From: Tritrichomonas musculus
Taxonomy: Eukaryota > Parabasalia > Tritrichomonadida > Tritrichomonadidae
Assembly (NCBI GenBank): GCA_039105265.1
Contig: JAPFFF010000019.1
Location: forward strand, 893,501 to 957,500
Length of the DNA: 64,000 nucleotides
Reading direction: 5' to 3'
In this document: piece after piece, positions 20,701 through 28,660 of the stretch
Position numbering within the stretch: position 1 is the first letter of the stretch
Layout of the letters: each line of letters starts with the position of its first letter
Position numbers and translations under genes: made by a program
The notes under the pieces: model-generated
What the model saw: the letters and a program-made list of their open reading frames with translations, nothing else
Told to the model about the DNA's origin: nothing
Databases searched by the model: none

Positions 20701-21814
20701 TAAATAGACTATTTTTAATTTCAGAGAGAGTTATAGAAGCTTTTTGTTCAGCTTTTTTGGATGTTAACGAAATTAGCGGTGAAAGAATTTTTTTGATTGC
20801 ATTTTTCTTCTTATGTGGATCTTCTAGCTCAGCAAAATTATAATGAGCACAGCATTGATCGAATTCAACGGAAAATTCAAAAACAAGAATAAGACAAGGG
20901 TGGTCTTCTCTGTATTTGTGTAAGAAAGGGTAGATATCATCAGGTAAACTATTCAAAACCAAATTATTCTCTTTTTCTTTGGGTTTTAATTGGCGTTCAT
21001 GCTCTAAAAATATTCTATGCATATCAATCATATAAAGAAGGGCAATTATATAAGCAGTTCCATAATCTGAACGAATATAGTTATGCTCATCGGTTGATAC
21101 TTTAATATGCTTCCATAAAACATTAAAAACTACTTTGAATCCTTCTGGTTCAATATTTAAACTAATAAGATGCTGAATAGTTTCTTCTTTTAAGGCATTT
21201 ATAGAATTAAATTTTTGATGAAAGTCTTGAATAAATTGTATGCAATCCTTACCTTCGTCGTGCCCATCTAATAAAGATGATAATATTTGAACATCATTCA
21301 TAATTGAAACTTTTTCGGTATATAAAGCATTGAAACAAAATAATTTAAATATTAAGAAACATATTTGATCTAGTAATTCATTAAAATAAAGCCCTTCAGA
21401 CCAAATTTGAGATTGAGAAAAAATTTGACCGATAATCGCTATTGCTGTTGAAGTATGATTTCTGAAATCTTGTAAATTTTTTTGTAAATCATTAAGAATC
21501 TGAATAACATTAGATGAATATATTTCATACGAAATTTTTCCTTCGATTTTTTCTTTAAGACCAGTCGCTTTAGGTCGTATTTGATACAATGTATAAATAT
21601 CTTTTTCTAGAAGATTAATCTGACCATTTATTAGTTTAATGTTGTCTAAACTTTCACCTCCATTAATATCAACAGCTGATGAAGGAAAATCAATCATTGT
21701 TGAAATGGGGACATTGCGAGGTGATGTTCCAACAATTGGATAATCATTTATATTTTTCCATTGCTTAATTACAGATTCACTAGCTAAATCGATTCCTGGC
21801 GAAAGCGGTTTCAT
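17750..21814 (-). CDS. Sra1/PIR121 (CYFIP) subunit of the WAVE regulatory complex
   Basis: 1354 residues, similar to animal CYFIP (~1250) plus a low-complexity insert. Collinear landmarks recognised from CYFIP include IYFPLTSSLPCMLINF (IQFPIEMSMPWIL), DDAAKVALNNLESKILYEEI ([20 protein letters not shown]), QQNMLFLVGHHVELKTYL, LLGQTLTGITVKHFREVLKF, SLRQLGNIVAVAEMID, and FAAVWSVLEFAYCL near the C-terminus. An Asn/Glu/Ser-rich insert (~residues 440-525, DNA 20270-20500) has no counterpart in animals. The protein pairs with Nap1 to form the Rac-responsive platform that holds SCAR/WAVE inactive and drives Arp2/3-dependent actin assembly at the cell cortex. The Nap1 gene lies 8.7 kb away on the same strand. 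The start ATG is preceded immediately by TCACA. Confidence 0.88.
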   Translation of the reverse strand: MKPLSPGIDLASESVIKQWKNINDYPIVGTSPRNVPISTMIDFPSSAVDINGGESLDNIKLINGQINLLEKDIYTLYQIRPKATGLKEKIEGKISYEIYSSNVIQILNDLQKNLQDFRNHTSTAIAIIGQIFSQSQIWSEGLYFNELLDQICFLIFKLFCFNALYTEKVSIMNDVQILSSLLDGHDEGKDCIQFIQDFHQKFNSINALKEETIQHLISLNIEPEGFKVVFNVLWKHIKVSTDEHNYIRSDYGTAYIIALLYMIDMHRIFLEHERQLKPKEKENNLVLNSLPDDIYPFLHKYREDHPCLILVFEFSVEFDQCCAHYNFAELEDPHKKKNAIKKILSPLISLTSKKAEQKASITLSEIKNSLFTIFRLFSQDYSTKIANENLSDFDIKSLYLDLINVLQNSNNAISYISEFIILKYYTAQSRKNQSNDASNQNTNDNTNDNSNNNENTENNENANNNENENNNESTESNENANSNENTSNNENNNENANKTESVSSNENASDDKNDGQVPKSYYEIAMTNEISDDERDNIMKILTVCRLLRELLMSYYSKVYECLSFYIYNSVITFIDEIYHKIEEHSKPLFDTIKSEFDKIQEISDSKLRVFSKATYLIRVFRAKLQQFINPESKERMTVKGGIFSKVTLTPEDTALLTSFLKDSKYYCDILQLETTMSIVYDQSSLYFKETLLDEYRSQVLQTMPKEAIQNQKAIYFPLTSSLPCMLINFSIARADSSGELTGDMFYPLSIYDDAAKVALNNLESKILYEEILAESDRTLLLINVNFSRYAFKTVKRYITERYIDENRQSMGEKEIYTKKSSVNKNSISRIQTCLQQNMLFLVGHHVELKTYLAETLKNIFISEIQEYEKVVWNYGIQAIFVFSSMIEIYRKMHTFFVECEIPIATFDEIMQISLETGEPNNFSSLLFESINQSLFEKIIPTYSLYTAPYRLFPPAKDNGFIVYVSSNKNNIPISLLGQTLTGITVKHFREVLKFINDGALYKIILRLKEAAAVTFDNFVEHYRKNKNNIHRIRDSPLGIGSNNAFSNYEKVYSWIAKDKDIENLYLSLRQLGNIVAVAEMIDNAYALKSLSEEQFLAYFYMCKCVDEKPGEIPSEQLDETFDDIFKLFGSKYNILKKTFKWKEKKAKEEKESDGNDNFNLNKSYIFNFSTTSANTDNDEYKNKKLVAAPEAGEILQPFKLIILQIYKKRLTEKDVLTDFVETSKCPLDYPSLTGFAAVWSVLEFAYCLKECYYYNYGHEKSKSITSSPLSKYGESLLIPVVLILETLKQVPMYKVFSIGEQILRQSIVENTNENNRQCSVSTFLKIYNFLKASSNFTLTTLKPSLELKEKQPK

Positions 21815-21819
21815 TGTGA
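21815..21819 (-). promoter_or_regulatory. Candidate initiator TCACA directly before the Sra1 ATG
   Basis: TCACA on the minus strand abuts the start codon (CCTCACAATG). If it is the initiator, the transcript would have only about 3 nt of leader, as seen for some trichomonad mRNAs. Confidence 0.4.
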
Positions 21820-22247
21820 GGAAAAAAAATCTTGCTTGATAATGGCAAAATTTTCAATAAAAATTTTTAAAATTTAATAATATTTCTTGACGGTATGAAT
21901 ATAAATCGTAATATTTATAATTTTTGAGTTTAAAATTAAATAATAGCCATATTATTTGATTTTATAAACAAAACTTCAAAATTTTTATAAAATCGGATTA
22001 TTATTGATAATAAACAGAGAACTAGATTCTAAAACGAACATAACTGTAAAGATAATCACATGAGATTCATAAGCACAAAGATAAAAAGAAAAGAAAAGAA
22101 AAAAGTATTGAATGATTGAAAAGATTAATTGTATTGAGTTTATTTAATGAAAATATTAAAAAAATATATTAAACAATATGGTGAGAGTAATTATAATAAC
22201 TTTATTACAATGATTTCAATATTGATAATATTATCGAATAGAAATAT
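21820..22247. other. AT-rich intergenic region
   Basis: This ~430-bp spacer contains a polypurine tract of AAAAG units near 22083-22105. No ORF or RNA is supported. Confidence 0.5.
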
Positions 22248-23255
22248 TTACTTCTTCTTTGGAGGAGGTTTCTTAACTTGGGGCTTTTCTTGAATTCGAA
22301 TTTCAAGTTCTTTAATTTTCCCGTACAAAAGTTTTTCTTTTTCTTCAAAGTCGGCTATGAATTTCTCATGCATTTGCTGAAGAGAATCACGCAACATTTC
22401 AATCGGTACATCTGGACCAGGTTCTTCTGGCTGTTCACCTTCTGCGTTCGCTTCTTTTGCAGCTTCAGCAAGAGCAGCTTCTCTTGCAGATGTACCTTGG
22501 CTTTTATTTCCATCTTTACCTTTGCCTGATGTTTTTTCGGATGCTTCTTTCTTATCTCTGGGTGATCTGGGAGATTTAGGAGATTTTCCAGGCTTCTGTT
22601 GGGCTTGTTGTGTTGGTATTGTTGGAGTTTGCTCTCCAGATGCTTCTGTTTTGGCTTCTTCACCTTCAGGCTTTTCTTTAGGAACCATTTCCATTTCTAA
22701 AAGCGGTGGAAGAGAAATAGGGGAAACTTGAACTGGAAATGCAGTTCTAAATGATAAAAGAGGCTTTTGAGTAAAACAATTAATAATTAATTTTATATGG
22801 CGGAAAAATGTATTGATAAAGAAATCGTTAATAAGTTTTATATCAGCTAATTCAAAAATAAGAGTGGCTTTTGGCGGCCTGTCAACTGAATGAGCTAATA
22901 AAATTTCTTCGTATTTTTTAAAAAGTTTTTCTGGAAGATAAAATGATGATGACCTTGTAAGACGAAAAATGTGAAGGTATATTGACAAAAAAACGATAGC
23001 TTTGGGATAAGCAAAATCATTATCAGAAGCAAAAAGAATTGCGCCATGCATCATATCGATGAGAGCTTCAAGCGAAGGTTGGTCAAAAACATATTGATCG
23101 AGATTAAACAAAAATTGAATGCGAGCGCGATACATTTGCTGATCAGGACATTGATAAATGCTAAATAAATTTTGAGCTGTAATAACTGGATCAACTAATG
23201 ATTTCTGCTGGACGAAAGCGTCAATTCCAGCAAATTCTTCTTCACTCATATCCAT
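22248..23255 (-). CDS. CLAMP-domain protein (C1a-32/CFAP119-like flagellar central-pair protein)
   Basis: 335 residues from the first ATG. Residues ~25-175 match the CLAMP pattern of flagellar C1a-32/CCDC189: repeated long helices, then LLAHSVDRPPKATLIFELADIK and FFINTFFRHIKLII (animal members have HSV.RPP...IF and TYFRH.KLY). Members build the C1a projection of the axonemal central pair and tune flagellar beating. Residues ~190-270 are a Glu/Lys/Pro/Ser-rich linker, followed by a short coiled coil (MLRDSLQQMHEKFIADFEEKEKL) and a basic tail of Lys/Pro. This fits a cell with motile flagella. The call is by motif pattern and is moderately sure. Confidence 0.65.
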   Translation of the reverse strand: MDMSEEEFAGIDAFVQQKSLVDPVITAQNLFSIYQCPDQQMYRARIQFLFNLDQYVFDQPSLEALIDMMHGAILFASDNDFAYPKAIVFLSIYLHIFRLTRSSSFYLPEKLFKKYEEILLAHSVDRPPKATLIFELADIKLINDFFINTFFRHIKLIINCFTQKPLLSFRTAFPVQVSPISLPPLLEMEMVPKEKPEGEEAKTEASGEQTPTIPTQQAQQKPGKSPKSPRSPRDKKEASEKTSGKGKDGNKSQGTSAREAALAEAAKEANAEGEQPEEPGPDVPIEMLRDSLQQMHEKFIADFEEKEKLLYGKIKELEIRIQEKPQVKKPPPKKK

Positions 23256-23691
23256 TTTTATCTATAATTAACTTTTTAAACACACTGTCTCAAAATAAAT
23301 TTACAAAAAAATAACGTACATTAAAAAACGTGTTATTTCAAAATTGTGAGTTTTTTTGTTCTTATTAGTATTGATGTCTTAAATGATCATCAAAATATAT
23401 TTGGCTTTAATTTTAAAAACAAATAAAAATGTTAGATCAAGAATTAGATCTAAGTACTGAATAGAAAAAAATTAAATTTAAATCAAACAAAAAAAAGGTA
23501 TTAATTATTTCGAGAGGGAATAGATCATTAATCATTATTATTATCATTTAAATATAGCTGCATACATTGTTTAAATTCATAGATTAAATCCTAATGTATA
23601 ATATTTGAAAAAATAAATGAAAATGTTGATATAAAAATTACAAAATTATTTTATTTTTCTTTTAATTGATTGATATAATCAATTATTAGCA
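23256..23691. other. Divergent intergenic region
   Basis: This AT-rich spacer lies between the divergent CLAMP gene and the octad-repeat gene. It is expected to hold both promoters. No ORF or structured RNA is seen. Confidence 0.5.
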
Positions 23692-23697
23692 TCATTG
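23692..23697 (+). promoter_or_regulatory. Candidate initiator TCATTG of the octad-repeat gene
   Basis: TCATTG matches TCA(C/T)(A/T) and lies 81 nt before the preferred start codon. A transcript starting here would include a small upstream ORF (23711-23764). Confidence 0.35.
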
Positions 23698-23710
23698 GTT
23701 TGTTTTTATT

Positions 23711-23764
23711 ATGAATCGTTTACAAATGATTCAAAAAATTGCCGTTTACTTATTCCAAAATTAA
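23711..23764 (+). other. Possible upstream ORF (17 codons)
   Basis: The first ATG after the candidate initiator opens a 17-codon frame (MNRLQMIQKIAVYLFQN) that stops 8 nt before the main ATG at 23773. It is out of frame with the main protein. It may reduce or regulate translation, or the real transcript may start closer to the main ATG. Confidence 0.3.
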
Positions 23765-23772
23765 AAAAAATT

Positions 23773-26700
23773 ATGAATAGCTCTCGCATGGATCAGCATA
23801 CATCTTTTGATTTAATGTCTCTCATTGGAGACATAGATTCCAATTGTGTTAGCGTTATTGGACAGCAGCAACTCTCTCAAATTGATTCTTTACAAGTCCA
23901 AGTTGATTCATTAAAGCATCAGCTCATGGAAAAAGAAGAAATGATTGCATATTTGAAAAAACAGCAGCGTCATCGCGGTTCTTCGATTAATATTACTACA
24001 ATTACTCAAATTATTAGAAGATTATTGAAAACCTTGAAAAAAAAAGATGCAAAGCTTGCTCAGCGCCTTCAAGAAATTGACAATGAACCAGATCCAGTTA
24101 ATAAAATTGAGAAATTTGCATTATTTATGGAAGAATATGCTCAAAGGAATAATTCACTTGATTCGCAAACACGACGTGAGATTGAATCCAAAATAAGAGA
24201 TGAATATGCAAAGAAAAATGCATCTCGTGAATCACAAATTAGACGCGAAATTGAATCCAAATTAAAGGACGAATATGCAAAGAAAAATGCAGCATTAGAA
24301 TCACAACTTCGACTTGAAATTGAATCCAAATTAAGAAATGAACTTGCCCCACAAACAAAACGTAATCTTGAACAAGAATTGAGAAACGGACTTAAACAGC
24401 AATTAAAGAGTGAACTCACTCCTCAAATAAGAGCCGAACTAGAAAAAACAATCAGAAGAGAGCTTGAGCCGCAAGTTAGGCAAAAGCTTGAACAAACAAT
24501 AAGGCCAGCTTTAGATAAACAAATCAGAAAAGAGCTTGAGCCTCGTATAAGAGAAGAACTTGAGCTACAACTCAAAAGGGAACTTATTCCACAAATAAGA
24601 GATGAGTTAGAGCAGCAGCTAAGACAAGAACTTACTAAACAAATAAGAGGAGAACTTGAGAATCCGATCAAAGATGAGCTTAGTCAACAAATCAGACCAG
24701 TTTTGGCACGAGAGATTCAACAAGAACTAGAACCACAAATAAGAACAGACTTGGATCAAGAGTTAAGATCACAACTTATGCAACAAATTAGTGATGAGCT
24801 TGAACCACAAATCCGAAGAAAACTTGAATCCCAAATTAGATCTGAACTAGAACAACAACTTGGATCGCAGCTTGAACAACAAATCCGAAGAGAACTTGAA
24901 CCTCAAGTTAGATCTGCACTGGGTCAGGAATTTAGAACAGAACTTGAACCACAAGTTAGATCTGAAATAGAACAACAGCTTAAATCGCAAATTGAACCAC
25001 AAGTTAGAAGAGAACTTGAACCACAAATTAGAAGAGAGCTTGAACCACAAGTTAAATCTGAACTAGAACAGCAATTTAAATCGCAAGTTGAGCCACAAAT
25101 TAGGAGAGAGCTCGAGCCACAAGTTAGATCTGAGTTAGAACAACAACTTAGATCTCAAATTGAACCACAAGTTAGAAGAGAGCTTGAGCCACAAATTAGA
25201 TCTGAACTAGAACAACAGCTTAAGTCGCAACTTGCGCCACAAGTTCGATCTGAACTAGAACAGCAATTTAAGTCACAAGTTGAGCCACAAGTTAGAAGAG
25301 AACTCGAACCACAAATTAGATCTGAGTTAGAACAGCAACTTAGATCGCAAATTGAGCCACAAGTTAGAAGAGAACTCGAACCACAAATTAAATCTGAACT
25401 AGAACAACAGCTTAAATCGCAAATTGAACCACATGTTAGAAGAGAGATCGAACCACAAGTTCGATCTGAGTTAGAACAGCAATTTAAGTCACAACTTGGA
25501 CCACAAGTTAGATCTGAACTTGAACAGCAATTTAAGTCACAGCTTGAGCCGCAAGTTCGATCTGAATTAGAACAGCAAATTAAATCACAAGTTGAGCCAC
25601 AAGTTAGAAAAGAGCTCGAACCACAAATTAGATCTGAGCTTGAACAACAGCTCAAATCACAAGTTGAACCGCAAGTTAAAAGAGAGCTTGAGCCACAAGT
25701 TCGATCTGAACTAGAGCAACAAATCCGAAGAGAACTCGAGCCACAAATCAGATCTGAATTAGAGAAATCAATTTCTGAGCAATTTGGCCAGCAAATTAAG
25801 CCAACATTAGAAAGGCAAATACACGAAGAATTAGAGCCACAAATTAAAGGACAACTTGAAAAGCAGATAAAACCAGATTTGGAAAATCAAATCAGAAGAG
25901 AGCTCGAACCGCAAGTAAGAAGAGAACTTGAACAAGAAATAGTTCCATCTTTAAGACAGCAAATTCAACAAGAATTAGAGCCACAAATTAAGAGAGAACT
26001 TGAAAATCAAATGCGACCAGATTTAGAAAATCAAATCAGAAGAGAACTCGAACCTCAAGTTAAATCAGAATTACAACAATCAGTCAAAGAGGAGCTAGGC
26101 CAATCAATGAAACCAGCATTAGAAAGACAAATTCAGCAAGAATTAGAACCGCAAATCAAAGTACAACTCGAAAAGCAAATGAGACCAGATTTAGAAAACC
26201 AAATGAGAAGAGAACTCGAGCCGCAAATTAGGAGAGAGCTTGAACAAGAAATGAGGCCATCTTTAAGGCAGCAAATTCAACAAGAATTAGAGCCACAAAT
26301 TAAGAGAGAACTTGAACCACAAATTCGCAATCAACTTGAATACAGAGTAAGAGACGAATTAGAGCAAAAGAACAGAAATGAACTTGATCAGTCAAGAGGA
26401 CTTCTTGAAAACCAACTTAAAAGAGAGCTTGAGCCACAAGTCAGAAGATCTCTTCAATATCAACTTCAAAGTGAATTGGAACCTCAAGTTAGACAATCTC
26501 TTGAATCACAACTTAGACCAGTACTTGAACGTGAAATACGACAAGAACTTGAGCCGCAAATTCGAAGAGATCTTCAACAAAATAATTACCATGATAATCA
26601 ATATCTCAATAACTCTTATGGATTCAATGATCGAAATTCAATATATGAGCAGGCAAAGAAAGAAGTCACTCCAATGATTCGTGAATCATTAAGAGATGAA

Positions 26701-27567
26701 ATTACTTCCCAATTAAGACCACAAATTGAAGAAAGTTGTAGACAGAACATTGAGCCAAGGTTACGTAAAGAAATCACTTCTGAGCTCATTCCACAAATAA
26801 GATATCAATTAAGAAATGATATTGAACAAGAGTGCAATGAAAACATGAGAGCTCAACTTCAAAGAGAAATTGAGTCAAGCTTGAGACAAAGACTCGAAAG
26901 AGAAGCCTCTATGAAGCTTCAAAAAGAGAAACAAAATCTTCGCTTAAAGATTGAATCAGAACTCATGAATGATCCAAACTTCCTATCAAGAGCTGCACGA
27001 GAATATAGAAATTCATCAAATATGAACTTCAGCTCATCTTTATCAAGCCAAGAAATTTCAAAAGCGACTTCAATCTATAATGATCTTTGTCAAGCACTTT
27101 GCTTCCCTCAGAAAGAGTTCAATTTGAATGATTTCTTTTCAGCTGCTTCTTATGCTGCAAATGAATTCATTGATATAAGAAGGCATTTTAATATCAGAAA
27201 TAACAAATTATTACAGCCTTTAATTGATCTTGAACTCCAGATTCAGCATCTTGATCAGCTTCATACTCAAACCAGATCGCTTCTTGTAAGACAATCGCAA
27301 ATAATTGCTGACTTAAGAAAACAGACAGGTTTTGCTTCATGGGTTGCATGGGCAAGAAAAGTTCATGAACTGATTTATGGAAGAGAAGCGGATTCTATTG
27401 TTGATGTGCCTGAGTTGAGACTAGCTATTGAGGAAGGAATTGCTTCTGCAGTATGTCATGAAGAAATGAGAAGGAAATATTCAGGAAATATGGATTCTGA
27501 TGTTATGGATTCTCCACCGCGTTCTAAAAATCCACCCATGAAAGGCGTTTTTGCCATTACCGAATAG
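23773..27567 (+). CDS. Giant 8-residue (octad) repeat protein
   Basis: 1264 residues from the ATG at 23773. Residues ~1-60 are an N-terminal leader with a short coiled coil, and residues ~130-930 are about a hundred units of 8 residues with consensus (R/K)(R/S)ELE(P/Q)Q(I/V/L), for example RRELEPQV followed by RSELEQQL. Hydrophobic residues recur every 4th position, Arg/Lys and Glu are placed for salt bridges, and Pro recurs within alternating units. The C-terminal ~200 residues are non-repetitive and globular, including FASWVAWARKVHELIYG and an acidic/Ser-Pro end. It has no recognised family; a rod-like cytoskeletal or flagellar role is possible. An in-frame TTG at 23695 is rejected as a start. 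The DNA is itself a 24-bp tandem repeat. Confidence 0.85.
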   Translation: MNSSRMDQHTSFDLMSLIGDIDSNCVSVIGQQQLSQIDSLQVQVDSLKHQLMEKEEMIAYLKKQQRHRGSSINITTITQIIRRLLKTLKKKDAKLAQRLQEIDNEPDPVNKIEKFALFMEEYAQRNNSLDSQTRREIESKIRDEYAKKNASRESQIRREIESKLKDEYAKKNAALESQLRLEIESKLRNELAPQTKRNLEQELRNGLKQQLKSELTPQIRAELEKTIRRELEPQVRQKLEQTIRPALDKQIRKELEPRIREELELQLKRELIPQIRDELEQQLRQELTKQIRGELENPIKDELSQQIRPVLAREIQQELEPQIRTDLDQELRSQLMQQISDELEPQIRRKLESQIRSELEQQLGSQLEQQIRRELEPQVRSALGQEFRTELEPQVRSEIEQQLKSQIEPQVRRELEPQIRRELEPQVKSELEQQFKSQVEPQIRRELEPQVRSELEQQLRSQIEPQVRRELEPQIRSELEQQLKSQLAPQVRSELEQQFKSQVEPQVRRELEPQIRSELEQQLRSQIEPQVRRELEPQIKSELEQQLKSQIEPHVRREIEPQVRSELEQQFKSQLGPQVRSELEQQFKSQLEPQVRSELEQQIKSQVEPQVRKELEPQIRSELEQQLKSQVEPQVKRELEPQVRSELEQQIRRELEPQIRSELEKSISEQFGQQIKPTLERQIHEELEPQIKGQLEKQIKPDLENQIRRELEPQVRRELEQEIVPSLRQQIQQELEPQIKRELENQMRPDLENQIRRELEPQVKSELQQSVKEELGQSMKPALERQIQQELEPQIKVQLEKQMRPDLENQMRRELEPQIRRELEQEMRPSLRQQIQQELEPQIKRELEPQIRNQLEYRVRDELEQKNRNELDQSRGLLENQLKRELEPQVRRSLQYQLQSELEPQVRQSLESQLRPVLEREIRQELEPQIRRDLQQNNYHDNQYLNNSYGFNDRNSIYEQAKKEVTPMIRESLRDEITSQLRPQIEESCRQNIEPRLRKEITSELIPQIRYQLRNDIEQECNENMRAQLQREIESSLRQRLEREASMKLQKEKQNLRLKIESELMNDPNFLSRAAREYRNSSNMNFSSSLSSQEISKATSIYNDLCQALCFPQKEFNLNDFFSAASYAANEFIDIRRHFNIRNNKLLQPLIDLELQIQHLDQLHTQTRSLLVRQSQIIADLRKQTGFASWVAWARKVHELIYGREADSIVDVPELRLAIEEGIASAVCHEEMRRKYSGNMDSDVMDSPPRSKNPPMKGVFAITE
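24150..26590 (+). repeat. 24-bp coding tandem repeat
   Basis: Nearly 2.4 kb of DNA repeats with period 24 (codons for xxELExQx), for example AGAGAACTTGAACCACAAGT. A central block (~24890-25760) is most homogeneous, with higher-order 48- and 72-bp blocks. This points to expansion by unequal exchange within the gene. Confidence 0.85.
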
Positions 27568-27644
27568 AATTAAAAATAATGTTTGTTTTATACAGTTCTT
27601 ATTGTTAATTTTGCCAATAATAAAACGTTTTTATTATCAAATTT

Positions 27645-27676
<32 letters not shown>

Positions 27677-27892
27677 CACATAGGATTATCTAATAACCTG
27701 TTTAAATGCTAATATGCACATCATATATCATTCAAATATTGAAGAAATAAATTAATGGCAAATTGATTGTATATAAGTTGCTTTGTTCTTTGATAAATTT
27801 CATAATGTATTTTACTAAGTAGAATAAATTTTATAATGTTATTTTATAAAATATTATTTCAGACAGAAATGTAAGTATTATCGAAAATAAAA
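27568..27892. other. Intergenic region with long T-run
   Basis: This convergent spacer between the octad gene (plus) and RRM gene (minus) contains an almost uninterrupted run of about 30 T at 27647-27676. No gene is seen. Confidence 0.6.
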
Positions 27893-28450
27893 TTAATGAT
27901 CGTAATCCGAATAACTATATTCTGAATAACCTGATGAGTAAGAATAAGAATATTCACCTGATTTTGTATCATTTTGGTTTTCTTGATCAGGATTAGACTG
28001 ATCTTTATTAACTCTCTTGAAAAACTTTCTAGGCCTTGTGGTTTTTCTATTATTTCTTGGTTGATGATCAATTGGACCATTTTTAGCTTCTTCGATGATG
28101 TTTTGACGAACTCTATCATTAATTGGTCTATTCTTAGGATCTCTGATATAAAACCTGAGTAGTTCAGGAGGAGGTCTTGTTGACACTTTACATTTTAATG
28201 TTCTTCCTTCAAATTGCGTTCCATGAAGTTCTGCTGCTGCTGCACAGTCTGATGCTGAATAAAATTCTACGAAGCCAAGACCATTTGATTCACCTTGCTT
28301 ATTTCGTTCAATATCGACCCGCAAAATTTTTCCTTTTGGCGCAAAAAAGTCTCTAAGACCAACTGGAGTTACATTATATGGCAAATTTGCTGCAACGAGA
28401 ATTCGCCCTTCCCATTCGAAAATATCATTATCGTTGTAAGCACTATCCAT
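27893..28450 (-). CDS. RRM RNA-binding protein
   Basis: 185 residues from the ATG at 28448-28450. One RNA recognition motif spans residues ~14-90, with RNP2 in RILVAANLPYNV and RNP1 in NGLGFVEFY, giving aromatic residues at the usual RNA-stacking sites. The tail has a basic part (RNNRKTTRPRKFFKRV) and a Ser/Tyr-rich end (YSYSYSSGYSEYSYSDYDH). The order resembles small splicing or mRNP proteins, but no specific orthologue can be named. A longer frame begins at GTG (28490-28492). It is unlikely because a TCATTG initiator-like site lies inside that extension, so the mRNA would begin downstream of it. Confidence 0.85.
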   Translation of the reverse strand: MDSAYNDNDIFEWEGRILVAANLPYNVTPVGLRDFFAPKGKILRVDIERNKQGESNGLGFVEFYSASDCAAAAELHGTQFEGRTLKCKVSTRPPPELLRFYIRDPKNRPINDRVRQNIIEEAKNGPIDHQPRNNRKTTRPRKFFKRVNKDQSNPDQENQNDTKSGEYSYSYSSGYSEYSYSDYDH

Positions 28451-28483
28451 TTTAATTAACTTTAGATTTTTTATTAAAAAATT

Positions 28484-28489
28484 CAATGA
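28484..28489 (-). promoter_or_regulatory. Candidate initiator TCATTG of the RRM gene
   Basis: It lies on the minus strand 33 nt upstream of the ATG and matches TCA(C/T)(A/T). Its position supports the shorter ATG start over the upstream GTG. Confidence 0.4.
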
Positions 28490-28660
28490 CACTCAAAATT
28501 TTTATGAAAAAATATAATTGTCATATATAAAAAAAAAAGACATCTCAGACTTTGTATGAATTTAATGCAAGATTATCCAGAATTATAATTAATAATTTAT
28601 TAATGAAATATACAGAACATTCAAACATGAAAAAGAAGAAATTTGAAATTATAATAAATT

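Noticed and set aside
23695-23772. TTG start of the octad-repeat protein
   Set aside because: Non-AUG starts are not expected here, and the ATG at 23773 gives the full protein.
28451-28492. GTG start of the RRM gene
   Set aside because: The first ATG downstream gives a complete RRM, and an initiator-like TCATTG lies inside the extension.
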